A DNA stretch of 64,000 nucleotides from HGM12998 sp900756495 (lineage in GTDB: Bacteria; Bacillota; Clostridia; Oscillospirales; Oscillospiraceae), in the NCBI GenBank assembly GCA_958477305.1, contig CAUEFI010000012.1:1-64000 (forward strand), read 5' to 3'. A program made the position numbers and the translations under genes. Under the pieces are notes generated by a model. It worked only from the letters and a program-made list of their open reading frames with translations, did not search any database and was not told the DNA's origin. Each line of letters opens with the position of its first letter. Position 1 is the first letter of the stretch. This document shows positions 18,251 through 28,551 of the stretch, piece after piece.

Positions 18251-19134
18251 ACCTGGAGAAACTTTCCGATTGCCACCACACTGCCCCCTGCGCCAATCAC
18301 GAGACCGGTCCCGGCAAAGATCCCTAGGAGCCGCAGCGCCATAGGCTGGAACGGAAGAACGGTAATCAGCTGAAGAGTATCAGATCCGGCGATGGCTGTA
18401 CCGGTCAGGTTATAAAGCCCCCACTGGAGGAAAAAGGCCACCAGCGCACCAAAAAGCCCCAAAATCATTCCCTCAAAGACAAAGGGCCAGCGGACAAACC
18501 CATTTGTAGCGCCGCACATCTTCATGATGGCGATCTCTTCTCTGCGGGTAAAGGTAGCCAGCTTGATGGTATTGGAGATGATGAACAGGGAGACCAGCAG
18601 CAGAATAACCACCAGAATCACAGCTACCGCCCCCGCCACATTGCGCACCGTAACAAAGCCCTCAGCTATCTCCAGTTCAGCCCGGTAGTTGGCTACTCCC
18701 GGCGTGTTCTCCACGGCCCGGACGGTGGATTCCATCTGTTCAATATCAATGATGTGAATCTGATAGCGGTCCCTCAGAACCTCGGCAGGCAGATCTTCCA
18801 GGAGCTCATTTTCCTCCTTGTCTGCCCGGAACTTCTCCATGGCCTCCTCCCGGCTCATGAACTCAGCCCGATCCACGTTGGGAATGGCCTCCAGCGCATC
18901 CTTCAGCTCCGCCACTGCAGCGTCGTCCAAGCTCTCATCCACGTAGGCCAGGATGATGTTCTCCCGCTCCAGATCCCCCAGCATGTGGTTCAGATTGACC
19001 GCTACCAGAGAGAAAGAGCCCATAATCAGCAGGCAACATATGATCATGCATACCGCGGCAAACGACATCAGGCCATGGGTAAAGATGCTGTTGAAGCCCT
19101 CTTTCAGGAAATATCCAAAATCAAATCGTCTCAT
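18247..19134 (-). CDS. ftsX: Cell-division ABC transporter permease FtsX
   Basis: Membrane subunit of FtsEX, which couples ATP use inside to activation of cell-wall hydrolases outside. The 295-residue product has four membrane helices (about 25-50, 175-200, 225-250 and 265-290) and an extracellular domain after the first helix. The ATG at 19134 lies inside the end of ftsE (overlap of 14 bases), a sign of tight co-translation. Its final codon TAG is formed by the end of a dispersed palindromic element, so the C-terminus (FLQV) may have been set by that insertion. Confidence 0.95.
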   Translation of the reverse strand: MRRFDFGYFLKEGFNSIFTHGLMSFAAVCMIICCLLIMGSFSLVAVNLNHMLGDLERENIILAYVDESLDDAAVAELKDALEAIPNVDRAEFMSREEAMEKFRADKEENELLEDLPAEVLRDRYQIHIIDIEQMESTVRAVENTPGVANYRAELEIAEGFVTVRNVAGAVAVILVVILLLVSLFIISNTIKLATFTRREEIAIMKMCGATNGFVRWPFVFEGMILGLFGALVAFFLQWGLYNLTGTAIAGSDTLQLITVLPFQPMALRLLGIFAGTGLVIGAGGSVVAIGKFLQV

Positions 19135-19810
19135 CGCTGTAATACCCGCCCATCTCGTCGCTGATGATTCTGCCGTTCTCAATGGCTACCACCCGCTTGG
19201 AGAAGCGGTTGACCAGTTCTCTCTCATGCGTGACAACCAGCATTGTGGTGCCCAGCTCATTGATCTTCTCCAGCAGCATCATGATTTCCAGGGAGCGCTG
19301 GGGATCCAGATTCCCAGTGGGCTCGTCGGCAATGATCATACTGGGGTTGTTGATAAGCGCCCGGGCGATGGCCACCCGCTGCTGTTCCCCGCCGGAGAGC
19401 TCGTCCGGCTTGCGCTCTCCCTTCCGATCCAGTCCCACGAGCTCCAGCACATAGGGAATGCGGCGGCGGATTTCCCGCGGAGAAGCCCCTACCGCCCGCA
19501 TAGCGAAAGCCAGATTGTCCCACACCGTCTTTTTCTCAATCAGGCGGAAATCCTGAAAAATAACTCCCAGGGTGCGACGCATATAGGGCACTTGGTGGGG
19601 ACGGATGGTATTTAAATTATAGCCGTTTACCATAAGCCGTCCTTCCGTCGGAGGGATTTCAGCTGTCATCAGCTTGATAATGGTGGATTTGCCCGAGCCC
19701 GAAGGCCCCACCAGGAACACAAACTCCCCGTCGTCAATCCGAAGGCTGACGCCCTTAAGCGCCTTAGTGCCGTTGTCATATACCTCTTGTATATCAATCA
19801 ACCGTACCAT
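19121..19810 (-). CDS. ftsE: Cell-division ABC transporter ATPase FtsE
   Basis: ATPase subunit of FtsEX. 229 residues: Walker A GPSGSGKST (35-43), Q-loop, signature LSGGEQQR (about 139-146), Walker B MIIADEPTGNLD and switch His (VVTHERE). The start is supported by GAGGT upstream. Order ftsE-ftsX-M23 peptidase makes a complete division-hydrolase control unit. Confidence 0.97.
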   Translation of the reverse strand: MVRLIDIQEVYDNGTKALKGVSLRIDDGEFVFLVGPSGSGKSTIIKLMTAEIPPTEGRLMVNGYNLNTIRPHQVPYMRRTLGVIFQDFRLIEKKTVWDNLAFAMRAVGASPREIRRRIPYVLELVGLDRKGERKPDELSGGEQQRVAIARALINNPSMIIADEPTGNLDPQRSLEIMMLLEKINELGTTMLVVTHERELVNRFSKRVVAIENGRIISDEMGGYYSDETI

Positions 19811-19845
19811 AATTACCTCATTATGTAAATCTATGAAAACTGCGT

Positions 19846-19874
19846 GAGAGGCGCCAGGATAGGTGGCGCCTCTC
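19846..19874 (-). terminator. Terminator of the cdaR-like gene
   Basis: Perfect 10-bp arms 19846-19855 and 19865-19874, about 20 bases after the stop at 19895; on the minus strand GTTTTC lies shortly beyond. Confidence 0.75.
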
Positions 19875-19894
19875 GGCGATTCGGTTGTAAAATT

Positions 19895-20986
19895 TTAAGA
19901 GTCAATGCCCCGGGAAACCAGATACTTCTTGACCATCAGCGCAACTTTGAAGGTAATGGCATCGTCGAATTCCCGCAGATCCAGCCCGGTCAGCTTTTTG
20001 ATCTTCTCCAGGCGGTACACCAGGGTATTGCGGTGGACGAAGAGCTTCCTGGCCGTTTCCGAGACGTTCAAATTATTCTCAAAAAACTTATTGATGGTAA
20101 ACAATGTCTCCTGATCCAGGGCGTCGATGGGGTTCTTTTTAAAGACCTCCTGGAGGAACATTTCACACAGAGTGGTGGGGAGCTGATAAATCAGCCGTCC
20201 AATACCCAAATTTTCATAGTTGATGATGGACTTCTCCGTATCAAACACTTTGCCCACATCAATCGCAACCTGGGCCTCCTTATAGGCACGGGCCAGCTCC
20301 CGGATATGGCCCACAATGGTGCCGATGCCGATGACCACCCGAACCCCGAGTTCCTCAGAGAGAGCCTCCTCAATCTGTTTTGCAATCTTATAGAGATCCT
20401 TGCTCTCCATGCCGTCAGAGAGCTGCTTGATCAATGCTACGTCGGTCTCGCTGATGGAGAGAACAAAGTCCACCTGTTTGTCAGGAAAAAGGCCTTGAAC
20501 AACGTCAATGGCGGCCACATCCGTGGTCTCCAGCTGACGAATCAAAAAGACGGCCCTGGGCGCCTCGGAGACAAAATGGAGCTCCTTGGCCCGGACATAG
20601 ATATCGCCCAAAAGGATGTTGTCGGAGATAATGTTTTTGACAAAGGTGGCCTTATCGTGCTTCTCCTCATAGTAGGTCTTGGCGCCGTTGAGGGCCACAG
20701 AAGCCAGAATGCAGATCTGACGGGCAGGCTCGTCCTCGCCCTTTACGAAAGCGGCATAATCGAACTGAGAGCTCCAGCCGGCCAGCGCCTTGAAGGTCTT
20801 TCCCTCTACGGGTACGGTATCCCGGTCCGAGCTGTTGATGATATCCACACAGCCGGGCCAGCGCTCGCCAATACAGGTCAGATCGTTGCAGGCCACCACC
20901 GTTCCCTCAGAATCAATCACGCCAATGGCCCTGTCGGTGCTGTCTTTCATCTGTAGGACGACGCTCTGAAAAATTCTGCTGGACAT
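19895..20986 (-). CDS. CdaR/PucR-family transcriptional regulator
   Basis: 363-residue DNA-binding regulator. The N-terminal part (about 1-130) looks like the sugar-diacid sensing region (MSSRIFQSVVLQMKDSTDRAIGVIDSEGTVVACND). The centre (about 140-280) is the GGDEF-like region of this family (VRVVIGIGTIVGHIRELARAYKEAQVAIDVG), and the end carries the family helix-turn-helix (ENNLNVSETARKLFVHRNTLVYRLEKIKKLTGLD). CdaR and PucR relatives sense sugar diacids or purine-related ligands; no metabolic gene lies beside it, so its ligand is unknown. Monocistronic with its own promoter. Confidence 0.92.
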   Translation of the reverse strand: MSSRIFQSVVLQMKDSTDRAIGVIDSEGTVVACNDLTCIGERWPGCVDIINSSDRDTVPVEGKTFKALAGWSSQFDYAAFVKGEDEPARQICILASVALNGAKTYYEEKHDKATFVKNIISDNILLGDIYVRAKELHFVSEAPRAVFLIRQLETTDVAAIDVVQGLFPDKQVDFVLSISETDVALIKQLSDGMESKDLYKIAKQIEEALSEELGVRVVIGIGTIVGHIRELARAYKEAQVAIDVGKVFDTEKSIINYENLGIGRLIYQLPTTLCEMFLQEVFKKNPIDALDQETLFTINKFFENNLNVSETARKLFVHRNTLVYRLEKIKKLTGLDLREFDDAITFKVALMVKKYLVSRGIDS

Positions 20987-21052
20987 TGTGATTGCCTCCT
21001 CTATTCTTTTGTCTCCGCAGGGAAACGCAGGCGGCGGACACAGATTGATATT

Positions 21053-21081
21053 ATTATAACGGGTTTTTTCGCCTTTTTCAA
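21053..21081 (-). promoter_or_regulatory. Sigma-A promoter of the cdaR-like gene
   Basis: Minus strand TTGAAA (21076-21081), 17-base spacer, TATAAT (21053-21058), about 70 bases before the start codon. Confidence 0.85.
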
Positions 21082-21119
21082 TAGGTTCATCAAAATTTTT
21101 TGTGGAAATTGCCGAAAAG

Positions 21120-21824
21120 CTACGAAAGGCCCAACGCAGCCAACTCTTCCGGCGTTAAAGGGCGCCATTCTCCTTTCTCCAGGGCCGGATCCAAATGCAG
21201 CGGACCCATGGTCAGACGCTTCAAATAGACTACCTGCTTATGCCGCGAGGCCACCATCCGCTTGATCTGGTGGTATTTTCCCTCCTGAATGGTCACCAGC
21301 GCCTCATCACAGGCCTCCAGCCGTTCCAGCCGGGCCGGCAGGCACTTCAGGCCGTCCCGCAGTATCAGGCCTGACGCAAAGGCCGCCTCATCCTCTTCAT
21401 CAAAGGGGCCGTCAGCCCGCACGAAATAGGTCTTGTCCACATGCTGTTTGGGGGAGAGCAGCTGGTGTGCCAGAGGGCCATCGTTGGTAAGGAGGAGCAG
21501 CCCCTCTGTATCCCTGTCCAGCCGCCCCACGGGGAAGAGCCCTGCCCGCCGCATATGCTCCGGCAGCAAATCCAGGACGGTCCTTTTTCTGGGATCCTCT
21601 GTGGCCGAAATGACCCCGGCCGGTTTGTGGAGCATCAGATAAACCAGCTGTCTGCCCGACACTGGTTCTCCATCTACCGTAAAATTGGCGTCCGGATCGT
21701 ACTTTTCATCGGGAGCCTGGGCCGGCATTCCATCGACTGACACCCGCCCTGCCTTTACCAGTCTGCCAATCTCCCGCCGGGACCACCGGCCCGTCCCAGC
21801 CAAAATTCTGTCCAATCGCTCCAT
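21120..21824 (-). CDS. RsuA/RluB-family rRNA pseudouridine synthase
   Basis: Converts a specific rRNA uridine to pseudouridine. 234 residues: N-terminal S4 RNA-binding domain (MERLDRILAGTGRWSRREIGRLVKAGRVSVDG), then the RsuA catalytic domain with the aspartate in GRLDRDTEGLLLLTNDG and the EGKYHQIKRM motif. Length and motif spelling fit the RsuA group (16S U516), though RluB/RluE relatives cannot be ruled out. Monocistronic. Confidence 0.94.
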   Translation of the reverse strand: MERLDRILAGTGRWSRREIGRLVKAGRVSVDGMPAQAPDEKYDPDANFTVDGEPVSGRQLVYLMLHKPAGVISATEDPRKRTVLDLLPEHMRRAGLFPVGRLDRDTEGLLLLTNDGPLAHQLLSPKQHVDKTYFVRADGPFDEEDEAAFASGLILRDGLKCLPARLERLEACDEALVTIQEGKYHQIKRMVASRHKQVVYLKRLTMGPLHLDPALEKGEWRPLTPEELAALGLS

Positions 21825-21921
21825 AGGGCTCCCATCCTTGTCCTTTTTTCCTTCATTTTATCATATTCACAGCAGAAAAGACATAGAAATTACCACTAGG
21901 AAGTGAAGGGAGCGTTGCGCT

Positions 21922-22395
21922 GTGTTTATTTTTACCGCCAAACTCCATCGGGGGAGAATTCTGGCCGTGGCGGCGGCAGCCGTAGTCGTCTGCGGGGCTC
22001 TCGTGGGCGCAAACGTCTTGAGCGGCAAGGGAGCGGCTGTTGCTACTGCAGTCAGTCCAAAAGGCGTAAAGACCAATGAGGATCGGGTGGCCTATCTGGA
22101 AAGCTATGGCTGGCAGGTATCCGCCGAACCCATTGCTGTGGAGGAACTTGCCGTGCCCGAGGAGTTTGACGAAACCTACCGGCAGTATCTGGACCTTCAG
22201 TCGTCTCAAGGATTCGATCTCACCGAGTACTGCGGCAAGCGGGTTAAGCGCTATACCTATGAGATCACCAATTATCCAACCGGCGAGACAGGTGTTCAGG
22301 CAGGACTCCTGATTTACAAGAATACCGTAGTGGGAGGAGATGTCCTCTCTCCCCAGCTGGGCGGCTTTATCCACAGCCTGGAGATGCCCTCCTGA
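21922..22395 (+). CDS. Small membrane-anchored protein, DUF4830-like
   Basis: 157 residues, GTG start with AGGGAG nine bases upstream. One N-terminal membrane helix (about 13-33), then a short domain with NEDRVAYLESYGWQV and a GLLIYKNTVVGGD strand, which resembles the DUF4830 domain of Clostridia; function unknown. The domain would lie outside the membrane. It is closed by a good terminator and flanked by rsuA on the other strand. Confidence 0.7.
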   Translation: MFIFTAKLHRGRILAVAAAAVVVCGALVGANVLSGKGAAVATAVSPKGVKTNEDRVAYLESYGWQVSAEPIAVEELAVPEEFDETYRQYLDLQSSQGFDLTEYCGKRVKRYTYEITNYPTGETGVQAGLLIYKNTVVGGDVLSPQLGGFIHSLEMPS

Positions 22396-22403
22396 AAGAG
22401 AAA

Positions 22404-22434
22404 CGCGGCGCTCATTTGAGCGCCGCGCTGTTTT
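22404..22434 (+). terminator. Terminator of the DUF4830-like gene
   Basis: Arms 22404-22414 and 22417-22427 (up to 11 bp; realistic loop ATTT) followed by CTGTTTT, nine bases after the stop. Confidence 0.85.
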
Positions 22435-22578
22435 GCTGCTCTGGACACTGTGGGATCAGGCGCTATTTCCAGGGACATACACGGCGAAAATAGTACCCTT
22501 ATATATTGCAGGAGTTCTCATCCCGCACGCAAAGAGGCGCCTCATGCTTTCGCAGATCAGCGCGCATCATATTTCTTC

Positions 22579-22620
22579 AAGCCCCACAGCGGCATATTTT
22601 GATATGCCGCTGTGGGGCTT
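22579..22620 (-). terminator. Terminator downstream of the paralogous membrane genes
   Basis: Perfect 18-bp arms 22579-22596 and 22603-22620 with a TTTTGA loop, directly after the stop at 22626. The region 22440-22578 between the two terminators holds no visible gene. Confidence 0.75.
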
Positions 22621-22625
22621 GTTGC

Positions 22626-23165
22626 CTACTGGAGCAAAGCCTCCTGAGATTGGAAGAGAAACATCAGATATATGATATAGGCTACAACCATTACCACTGC
22701 TGCAACAGCAATCACGACGGCAGCGATTAACCCCAGAACAGGGACTTGAGAGAGTGCCATACAGGCCATGGCCACAACAACACAGCCCACATATACCTTC
22801 CACAGTTTCTGCCCCCGGCTGGCCAGGCGCTTATTTTCCTTTTCAGTCAGCAACTCTGCTGTCCTGCTGCAGATAAAATAGACCTCCACCGCCTTCAGCA
22901 GAGTGCTCAACGCGGTCGCAAACGGCAAGAAGATGGTAATGACAGCAACCACGAGATTAACCATCGCAACCAAAAAGGCCGTTCGAAGTCCTGGATTCGC
23001 CTTTCCGGCCGTATACAGTCCTACCAGGACCAAAACCTGTGCAAGGGCCGACAGTATGGGACCGATGATAGAGAGCCGGCTGAGAAAGAGGGCAATAATA
23101 GCGACAACCTCGCCAAAAAAGACAAACCTTAGCCCCTTGCCAACCACCTGATACTGTTCAGACAT
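22626..23165 (-). CDS. Four-helix membrane protein, paralogue 2 of a tandem pair
   Basis: 179 residues, unrecognised. Four hydrophobic segments (about 13-50, 65-90, 125-145, 148-175). It shares the opening MSEQY..G.GL..VF.G and several later stretches (KANPGLRTAF, TIFLPF, YFICSRT) with its neighbour, so the two arose by tandem duplication. No active-site-like motif. Likely an integral membrane protein of unknown role. Confidence 0.75.
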   Translation of the reverse strand: MSEQYQVVGKGLRFVFFGEVVAIIALFLSRLSIIGPILSALAQVLVLVGLYTAGKANPGLRTAFLVAMVNLVVAVITIFLPFATALSTLLKAVEVYFICSRTAELLTEKENKRLASRGQKLWKVYVGCVVVAMACMALSQVPVLGLIAAVVIAVAAVVMVVAYIIYLMFLFQSQEALLQ

Positions 23166-23201
23166 GCTTTTCCTGTTCCTTTCGGTATATGCAGATTCAA
23201 T

Positions 23202-23729
23202 TTATATCTGGAGAGACTCCTGGGCCTTGTAAATAAAAATGATATACCTGATTCCGGCCACAATCAGTACGATACTGGCAATCACCAAGACAATGGCAGC
23301 CAGGATACCTAAAATGGGAACGAACGCCAGGATCGTGCAGACAACCACAACGATGATGCAGATCATATACATCTTCCATACGCTCAGCCCCGTCGCGGCT
23401 AGAGTAGCATCCCCCTTGGAGCTCAGCATCTCAGAGGAAGTCGTACAAATGTAGTAGCACTCCACCAGGCCAAGGATTGTAGTGACGACGCTCAGGAAGG
23501 GCAGAAAAATACTGAGGATGGCCACAACCAGGCTTGCAATGGCAACTGTAAACGCCGTCTTAAACCCTGGATGCGTCTTGGAGGCGGTATTCAGCCCCAG
23601 CATATGAAAAACATAGCCAATCACAGCCAAAATAGCGCCAACAATAGGAATCAACGCAAAGATGCAGAGGATCTGGCCAATGAAGACCTTCTTTAGTCCC
23701 TGGCCCGCCAAAGTATATTGTTCAGACAT
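23202..23729 (-). CDS. Four-helix membrane protein, paralogue 1 of a tandem pair
   Basis: 175 residues, about 40 percent alike to the next gene by eye (MSEQYTLAGQGLKKVFIGQ, KTHPGFKTAF, SIFLPF, CYYICTTSSEML). Four membrane segments; the soluble loop between helices 2 and 3 (SSKGDATLAATGLSVWKMY) is the most hydrophilic part. Transcribed 36 bases ahead of its paralogue, probably as one unit with mscS upstream. Confidence 0.75.
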   Translation of the reverse strand: MSEQYTLAGQGLKKVFIGQILCIFALIPIVGAILAVIGYVFHMLGLNTASKTHPGFKTAFTVAIASLVVAILSIFLPFLSVVTTILGLVECYYICTTSSEMLSSKGDATLAATGLSVWKMYMICIIVVVVCTILAFVPILGILAAIVLVIASIVLIVAGIRYIIFIYKAQESLQI

Positions 23730-23801
23730 ACGCTCCGAACTCCTTTCTCACACACATTTCATATTGTTTCTATATTCACCGGTTCCCACCGGAGAATACC
23801 A

Positions 23802-24662
23802 CTACTCATCTTCACTTCTTACCATATGCACGTTGAGATGAGGATACGTCATTTCTATGCCATTCTGATCAAACGCCTCTTTGACCTGCTCCAGCAGATC
23901 AAAATGGAGCTCCCAATAGTCCTTGGTATCGCACCACACACGGACGGCATATTCCACGCTGCTGTCCTTGTACGCACTGACCCGCACAAACGGCTCCGGA
24001 GTATGCAGAGCTTTCGGATGGGCCCCAATGACTGTCCGAATGGTCTGTTTGACCTTCTCCGGCGGCGCGTCATAAGAAGCGGTAAAAGTCAAATCCACCC
24101 GCCGCTGCGGCTCAGTCGTGTAATTCGTCACCTTCGCGGAGGACATCTCACTGTTTGGAATGTAAACCAGCTTATTGTCCACTGTTCTCACCTTTGTGTG
24201 AACCAGGCTGATCTCCTCCACAGTTCCCTCAATGCCGTTGGCCTGAATATATTCTCCCACTCTGAAGGGCTTCGACATCAGGATCTGGATACCACCCGCC
24301 AGATTGGAAAGGCTCCCTTGAATCGCCAGAGAAATAGCCAAGCCGACAACGCCCAGAACCGCTACCAGAGACGAAATATTGACTCCGAGGGAGCCTGCTA
24401 TAACAATGACCGCCAAAAACCACAGTACAATTTTAGCAGCCGTGCGGACAAAGGCATGCAGGCTGGGCTCCACCTTTCCCTTGGTAAGAAAGCGATTCAC
24501 CAGTCTCAGCAGCAGCCTGACAACCACAATGCAGACAACAATCAGGATTCCAATGTATAAGAGCTTTTGCAAGGTCAAATTCGCGAATACCGGGGCAAAC
24601 GCATCAACTATGCCGCTCTCTTCCGCAACCTGCCCCAGGGTCTCGGTCACGCTTGAGGACAT
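23802..24662 (-). CDS. MscS-family small-conductance mechanosensitive channel
   Basis: Opens under membrane tension and releases osmolytes on hypo-osmotic shock. 286 residues: three membrane helices (about 33-53, 73-95, 97-120), with the pore helix VLGVVGLAISLAIQGSLSNLAGG, then the beta domain (PFRVGEYIQANGIEGTVEEISLVHTKVRTVDNKLVYIPN) and an alpha/beta C-terminal domain. Full length for the minimal MscS type. It has its own sigma-A promoter. Confidence 0.95.
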   Translation of the reverse strand: MSSSVTETLGQVAEESGIVDAFAPVFANLTLQKLLYIGILIVVCIVVVRLLLRLVNRFLTKGKVEPSLHAFVRTAAKIVLWFLAVIVIAGSLGVNISSLVAVLGVVGLAISLAIQGSLSNLAGGIQILMSKPFRVGEYIQANGIEGTVEEISLVHTKVRTVDNKLVYIPNSEMSSAKVTNYTTEPQRRVDLTFTASYDAPPEKVKQTIRTVIGAHPKALHTPEPFVRVSAYKDSSVEYAVRVWCDTKDYWELHFDLLEQVKEAFDQNGIEMTYPHLNVHMVRSEDE

Positions 24663-24694
24663 TAAGTCTCCCCCTTTAAATATGAATTAAAGAT

Positions 24695-24723
24695 ATTATA
24701 GCATAGGATATGCAGAGATGCAA
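24695..24723 (-). promoter_or_regulatory. Sigma-A promoter of mscS
   Basis: Minus strand TTGCAT (24718-24723), 17-base spacer, TATAAT (24695-24700); start codon about 33 bases downstream. Confidence 0.7.
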
Positions 24724-24976
24724 ATACCGCCGGGTTTTGTCAAATAAATGTAATGAAATGCCTTCAACAGCGGCAGCACGTATCGTACTGCCGCTGTTTG
24801 TGCGCTCAATCGATCAACATCTTTTCATTACCAATGCAGATTGCGGTGCCCTGCAGAACTGCTGGAATCACAGGGCACCTGCGCTCTTTGCCATGTCCGG
24901 CAGAAGTGAATTCCGCCTGCGCTGAGACTTTTGCTCCGGAAATATTTGACGGCGCTTGGGGCGGCCGCAAATCAAA
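24724..24976. other. Gene-free stretch with two hairpins
   Basis: No convincing reading frame. Two hairpins are clear: 24766-24798 (11 bp plus 3 bp around one mismatch, TAT loop) and arms 24845-24853/24871-24879 (9 bp, 17-base loop). They may be terminators or remnants of a small RNA; nothing identifies them. Confidence 0.5.
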
Positions 24977-25000
24977 AGGCGATCCCTTCCGGGATCGCCT
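24977..25000 (-). terminator. Second terminator downstream of tuf
   Basis: Perfect 10-bp arms 24977-24986 and 24991-25000 with a TTCC loop; on the minus strand followed by TTTTGATTT. It follows a relic of the tuf 3' end. Confidence 0.85.
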
Positions 25001-25017
25001 CTGATTGGATATGCTGA

Positions 25018-25062
25018 TTAGGCTTCGCCGATGTCGATAACAACACTGGGGCCAACGGTACG
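25018..25062 (-). pseudogene. Relic of a tuf 3' end
   Basis: Reads RTVGPSVVIDIGEA then TAA, 15 codons matching the tuf end RTVGSGVVIDIEEA. 37 of 45 bases agree with 25115-25159, and homology appears to run on into the terminator on each copy. A remnant of a second tuf gene or a tandem duplication of the gene end. Two residues and several third positions have drifted, so it is not recent. Confidence 0.85.
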
Positions 25063-25074
25063 GCTCTATAACAA

Positions 25075-25100
25075 GAGGCGGCCCCTTATGGAGCCGCCTC
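25075..25100 (-). terminator. Terminator directly after tuf
   Basis: Arms 25075-25082 and 25093-25100 (8 bp, GC-rich) with an internal loop; U-run on the minus strand is weak (CTCTTGTT). Confidence 0.65.
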
Positions 25101-25114
25101 TCTCTGTGCGCTAA

Positions 25115-26320
<1,206 letters not shown>

Positions 26321-26422
26321 GTTTGGTTATCCTCCTTAAATACACGTGTAAAGTCGTGTGATTTGATTGTATAGGGAAATGCGAGAATATTTTATAGCAA
26401 AAAACCGGAAATTGCAATACCT

Positions 26423-28531
26423 TTATTCCGCGTTGCCGCGGCCGCGCTCGGCGATAATTTTCTCCGCGATGTTCTTGGGGATCTCCACGTAGCTGTGAGG
26501 CTCCATGGAGTACTGGCCGCGGCCCTGCGTACGGGACCGCAGGTCGGTGGCGTAGCCGAACATTTCGGAGAGGGGCACCAGCGCGTGAATGGCCTCGGCG
26601 CCGGGGCGGGACTCCATGCCCTGGATCTGTCCGCGGCGGCTGTTCAAATCGCCGATGACATCGCCCATATAGTCGGAGGGGACGATGACGTCTACCTTCA
26701 TGATGGGTTCCAGAAGGATGGGATTGGCCTTGCGGCAGGCCTCTTTGAAGGCCATAGAACCGGCAATCTTAAAGGCCATTTCGGAGGAGTCCACCTCATG
26801 GTAGGAGCCGAAGGTCAGGTGTACCTTCACGTCCACCACGGGGTAACCAGCCAGAACGCCGGCCTGCATGGCACCCTGGATACCGGCGTCCACCGCGGGG
26901 ATATACTCCTTGGGAATCACGCCGCCGGTGATCTCATTGAGGAACTCATAGCCCTTTCCAGACTCGTTGGGCTCCACCGTGATACGGACATGGCCGTACT
27001 GGCCCTTGCCGCCGGACTGACGGGCATACTTGGTATCCTGCTCGACGGACTTCTTAATGGTCTCCTTATAGGCCACCTGGGGTGCGCCCACGTTGGCCTC
27101 CACCTTGTACTCGCGGAGCAGACGGTCCACGATGATCTCCAGATGGAGCTCGCCCATGCCGGCAATGATGGTCTGACCGGTCTCATCGTCGGTGTAGGTC
27201 TTGAAGGTGGGATCCTCCTCAGCCAGCTTCATGAGGGCGACGCCCATCTTTTCCTGGCCGGCCTTGGTCTTGGGCTCGATAGCCACGCGGATAACGGGCT
27301 CGGGGAACTCCATGGACTCCAGAATAACGGGGTGCTTCTCGTCGCACAGAGTGTCGCCGGTGGTGGAATTCTTCAGTCCGATAACGGCGGCGATATCGCC
27401 GGAGTACACCGTCTCAATGTCCTCTCGGTGGTTGGCGTGCATCTGCAGAATACGGCCGATGCGCTCCTTCTGCTTCTTGGTGGAGTTGAGCACGGCGGTA
27501 CCGGTATTCAGCACACCGGAGTAGACTCGGATAAAGGACAGCCGGCCTACGAAGGGATCGGTGGCAATCTTGAACGCCAAGGCGGAGAAGGGGGCGTCGT
27601 CGGAAGCGGGGCGCTCGTCCTCCTCCTCAGTGTCCGGATTCACGCCCTTGATGGCGGGGATGTCCAAGGGAGAGGGCATATAATCCACGATGGCGTCCAG
27701 CAGCTTCTGCACGCCCTTGTTCTTGTAGGACGTTCCGCAGGTCACGGGAACCAGCAGGTTCTCAATGGTGCCCTTGCGCAGAGCCTTCCGGATGAGCTCA
27801 CAGGGGATCTCCTTCTCCTCCAGGGCCAGTTCCATAATCTCATCGTCCAGGTCGGCGCAGGCGTCGATGAGCTTGGTACGGTACTCCTGGGCCAGCTCCA
27901 TCATGTCCTCAGGGATGGGCTCCACACGCATGTCCTTGCCCAGATCGTCATAGTATACGTCGGCATCCATCTCCACCAGGTCGATGATCCCCTTGAAGGT
28001 CTCCTCGGATCCGATGGGAAGCTGGATGGGAACGGCGTTGCACTTAAGGCGGTCATGGATCATATTGAGCACGTTGTAAAAGTCGGCGCCCATGATGTCC
28101 ATCTTATTGACATAGATCATGCGGGGGACCTTATAGTGGTCAGCCTGGCGCCATACCGTCTCAGACTGCGGCTCCACACCGCCCTTGGCGCACATAACGG
28201 TCACACTGCCGTCCAGCACGCGCAGGGAGCGCTCCACCTCGACGGTGAAGTCCACGTGACCCGGCGTGTCGATGATGTTGATCCGGGTCTGGGGGAACTG
28301 GTCCTTGGTCCCCTTCCAATAGCAGGTGGTGGCGGCGGAGGTGATGGTAATGCCGCGCTCCTGCTCCTGGGCCATCCAGTCCATGGTGGCGGTACCGTCG
28401 TGAGTCTCGCCAATCTTGTAGTTGACGCCGGTATAATAGAGGATACGCTCGGTCGTGGTCGTCTTGCCCGCGTCAATGTGGGCCATGATGCCGATGTTCC
28501 GGGTGTTCTCTAAGGATACTTTCCTAGGCAT
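26423..28531 (-). CDS. fusA: Elongation factor G
   Basis: Translocates the ribosome using GTP. 702 residues: G1 AHIDAGKTTTTERIL, G3 DTPGHVDF, G4 NKMD, then domains II-V ending in the YVEIPKNIAEKIIAERGR tail. AAGGAG eight bases before the ATG. It lies 20 bases after rpsG in the str operon order. Confidence 0.99.
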   Translation of the reverse strand: MPRKVSLENTRNIGIMAHIDAGKTTTTERILYYTGVNYKIGETHDGTATMDWMAQEQERGITITSAATTCYWKGTKDQFPQTRINIIDTPGHVDFTVEVERSLRVLDGSVTVMCAKGGVEPQSETVWRQADHYKVPRMIYVNKMDIMGADFYNVLNMIHDRLKCNAVPIQLPIGSEETFKGIIDLVEMDADVYYDDLGKDMRVEPIPEDMMELAQEYRTKLIDACADLDDEIMELALEEKEIPCELIRKALRKGTIENLLVPVTCGTSYKNKGVQKLLDAIVDYMPSPLDIPAIKGVNPDTEEEDERPASDDAPFSALAFKIATDPFVGRLSFIRVYSGVLNTGTAVLNSTKKQKERIGRILQMHANHREDIETVYSGDIAAVIGLKNSTTGDTLCDEKHPVILESMEFPEPVIRVAIEPKTKAGQEKMGVALMKLAEEDPTFKTYTDDETGQTIIAGMGELHLEIIVDRLLREYKVEANVGAPQVAYKETIKKSVEQDTKYARQSGGKGQYGHVRITVEPNESGKGYEFLNEITGGVIPKEYIPAVDAGIQGAMQAGVLAGYPVVDVKVHLTFGSYHEVDSSEMAFKIAGSMAFKEACRKANPILLEPIMKVDVIVPSDYMGDVIGDLNSRRGQIQGMESRPGAEAIHALVPLSEMFGYATDLRSRTQGRGQYSMEPHSYVEIPKNIAEKIIAERGRGNAE

Positions 28532-28551
28532 AACTAATAACTCCTTATAAC

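Noticed and set aside
26495..28513. 672-codon plus-strand frame opposite fusA
   Set aside because: Mirror of fusA codon structure; Gly/His/Leu/Val-rich and no ribosome site. The same holds for 25343-26374 (opposite tuf), 30673-32091, 32593-34092 and 35651-36937.
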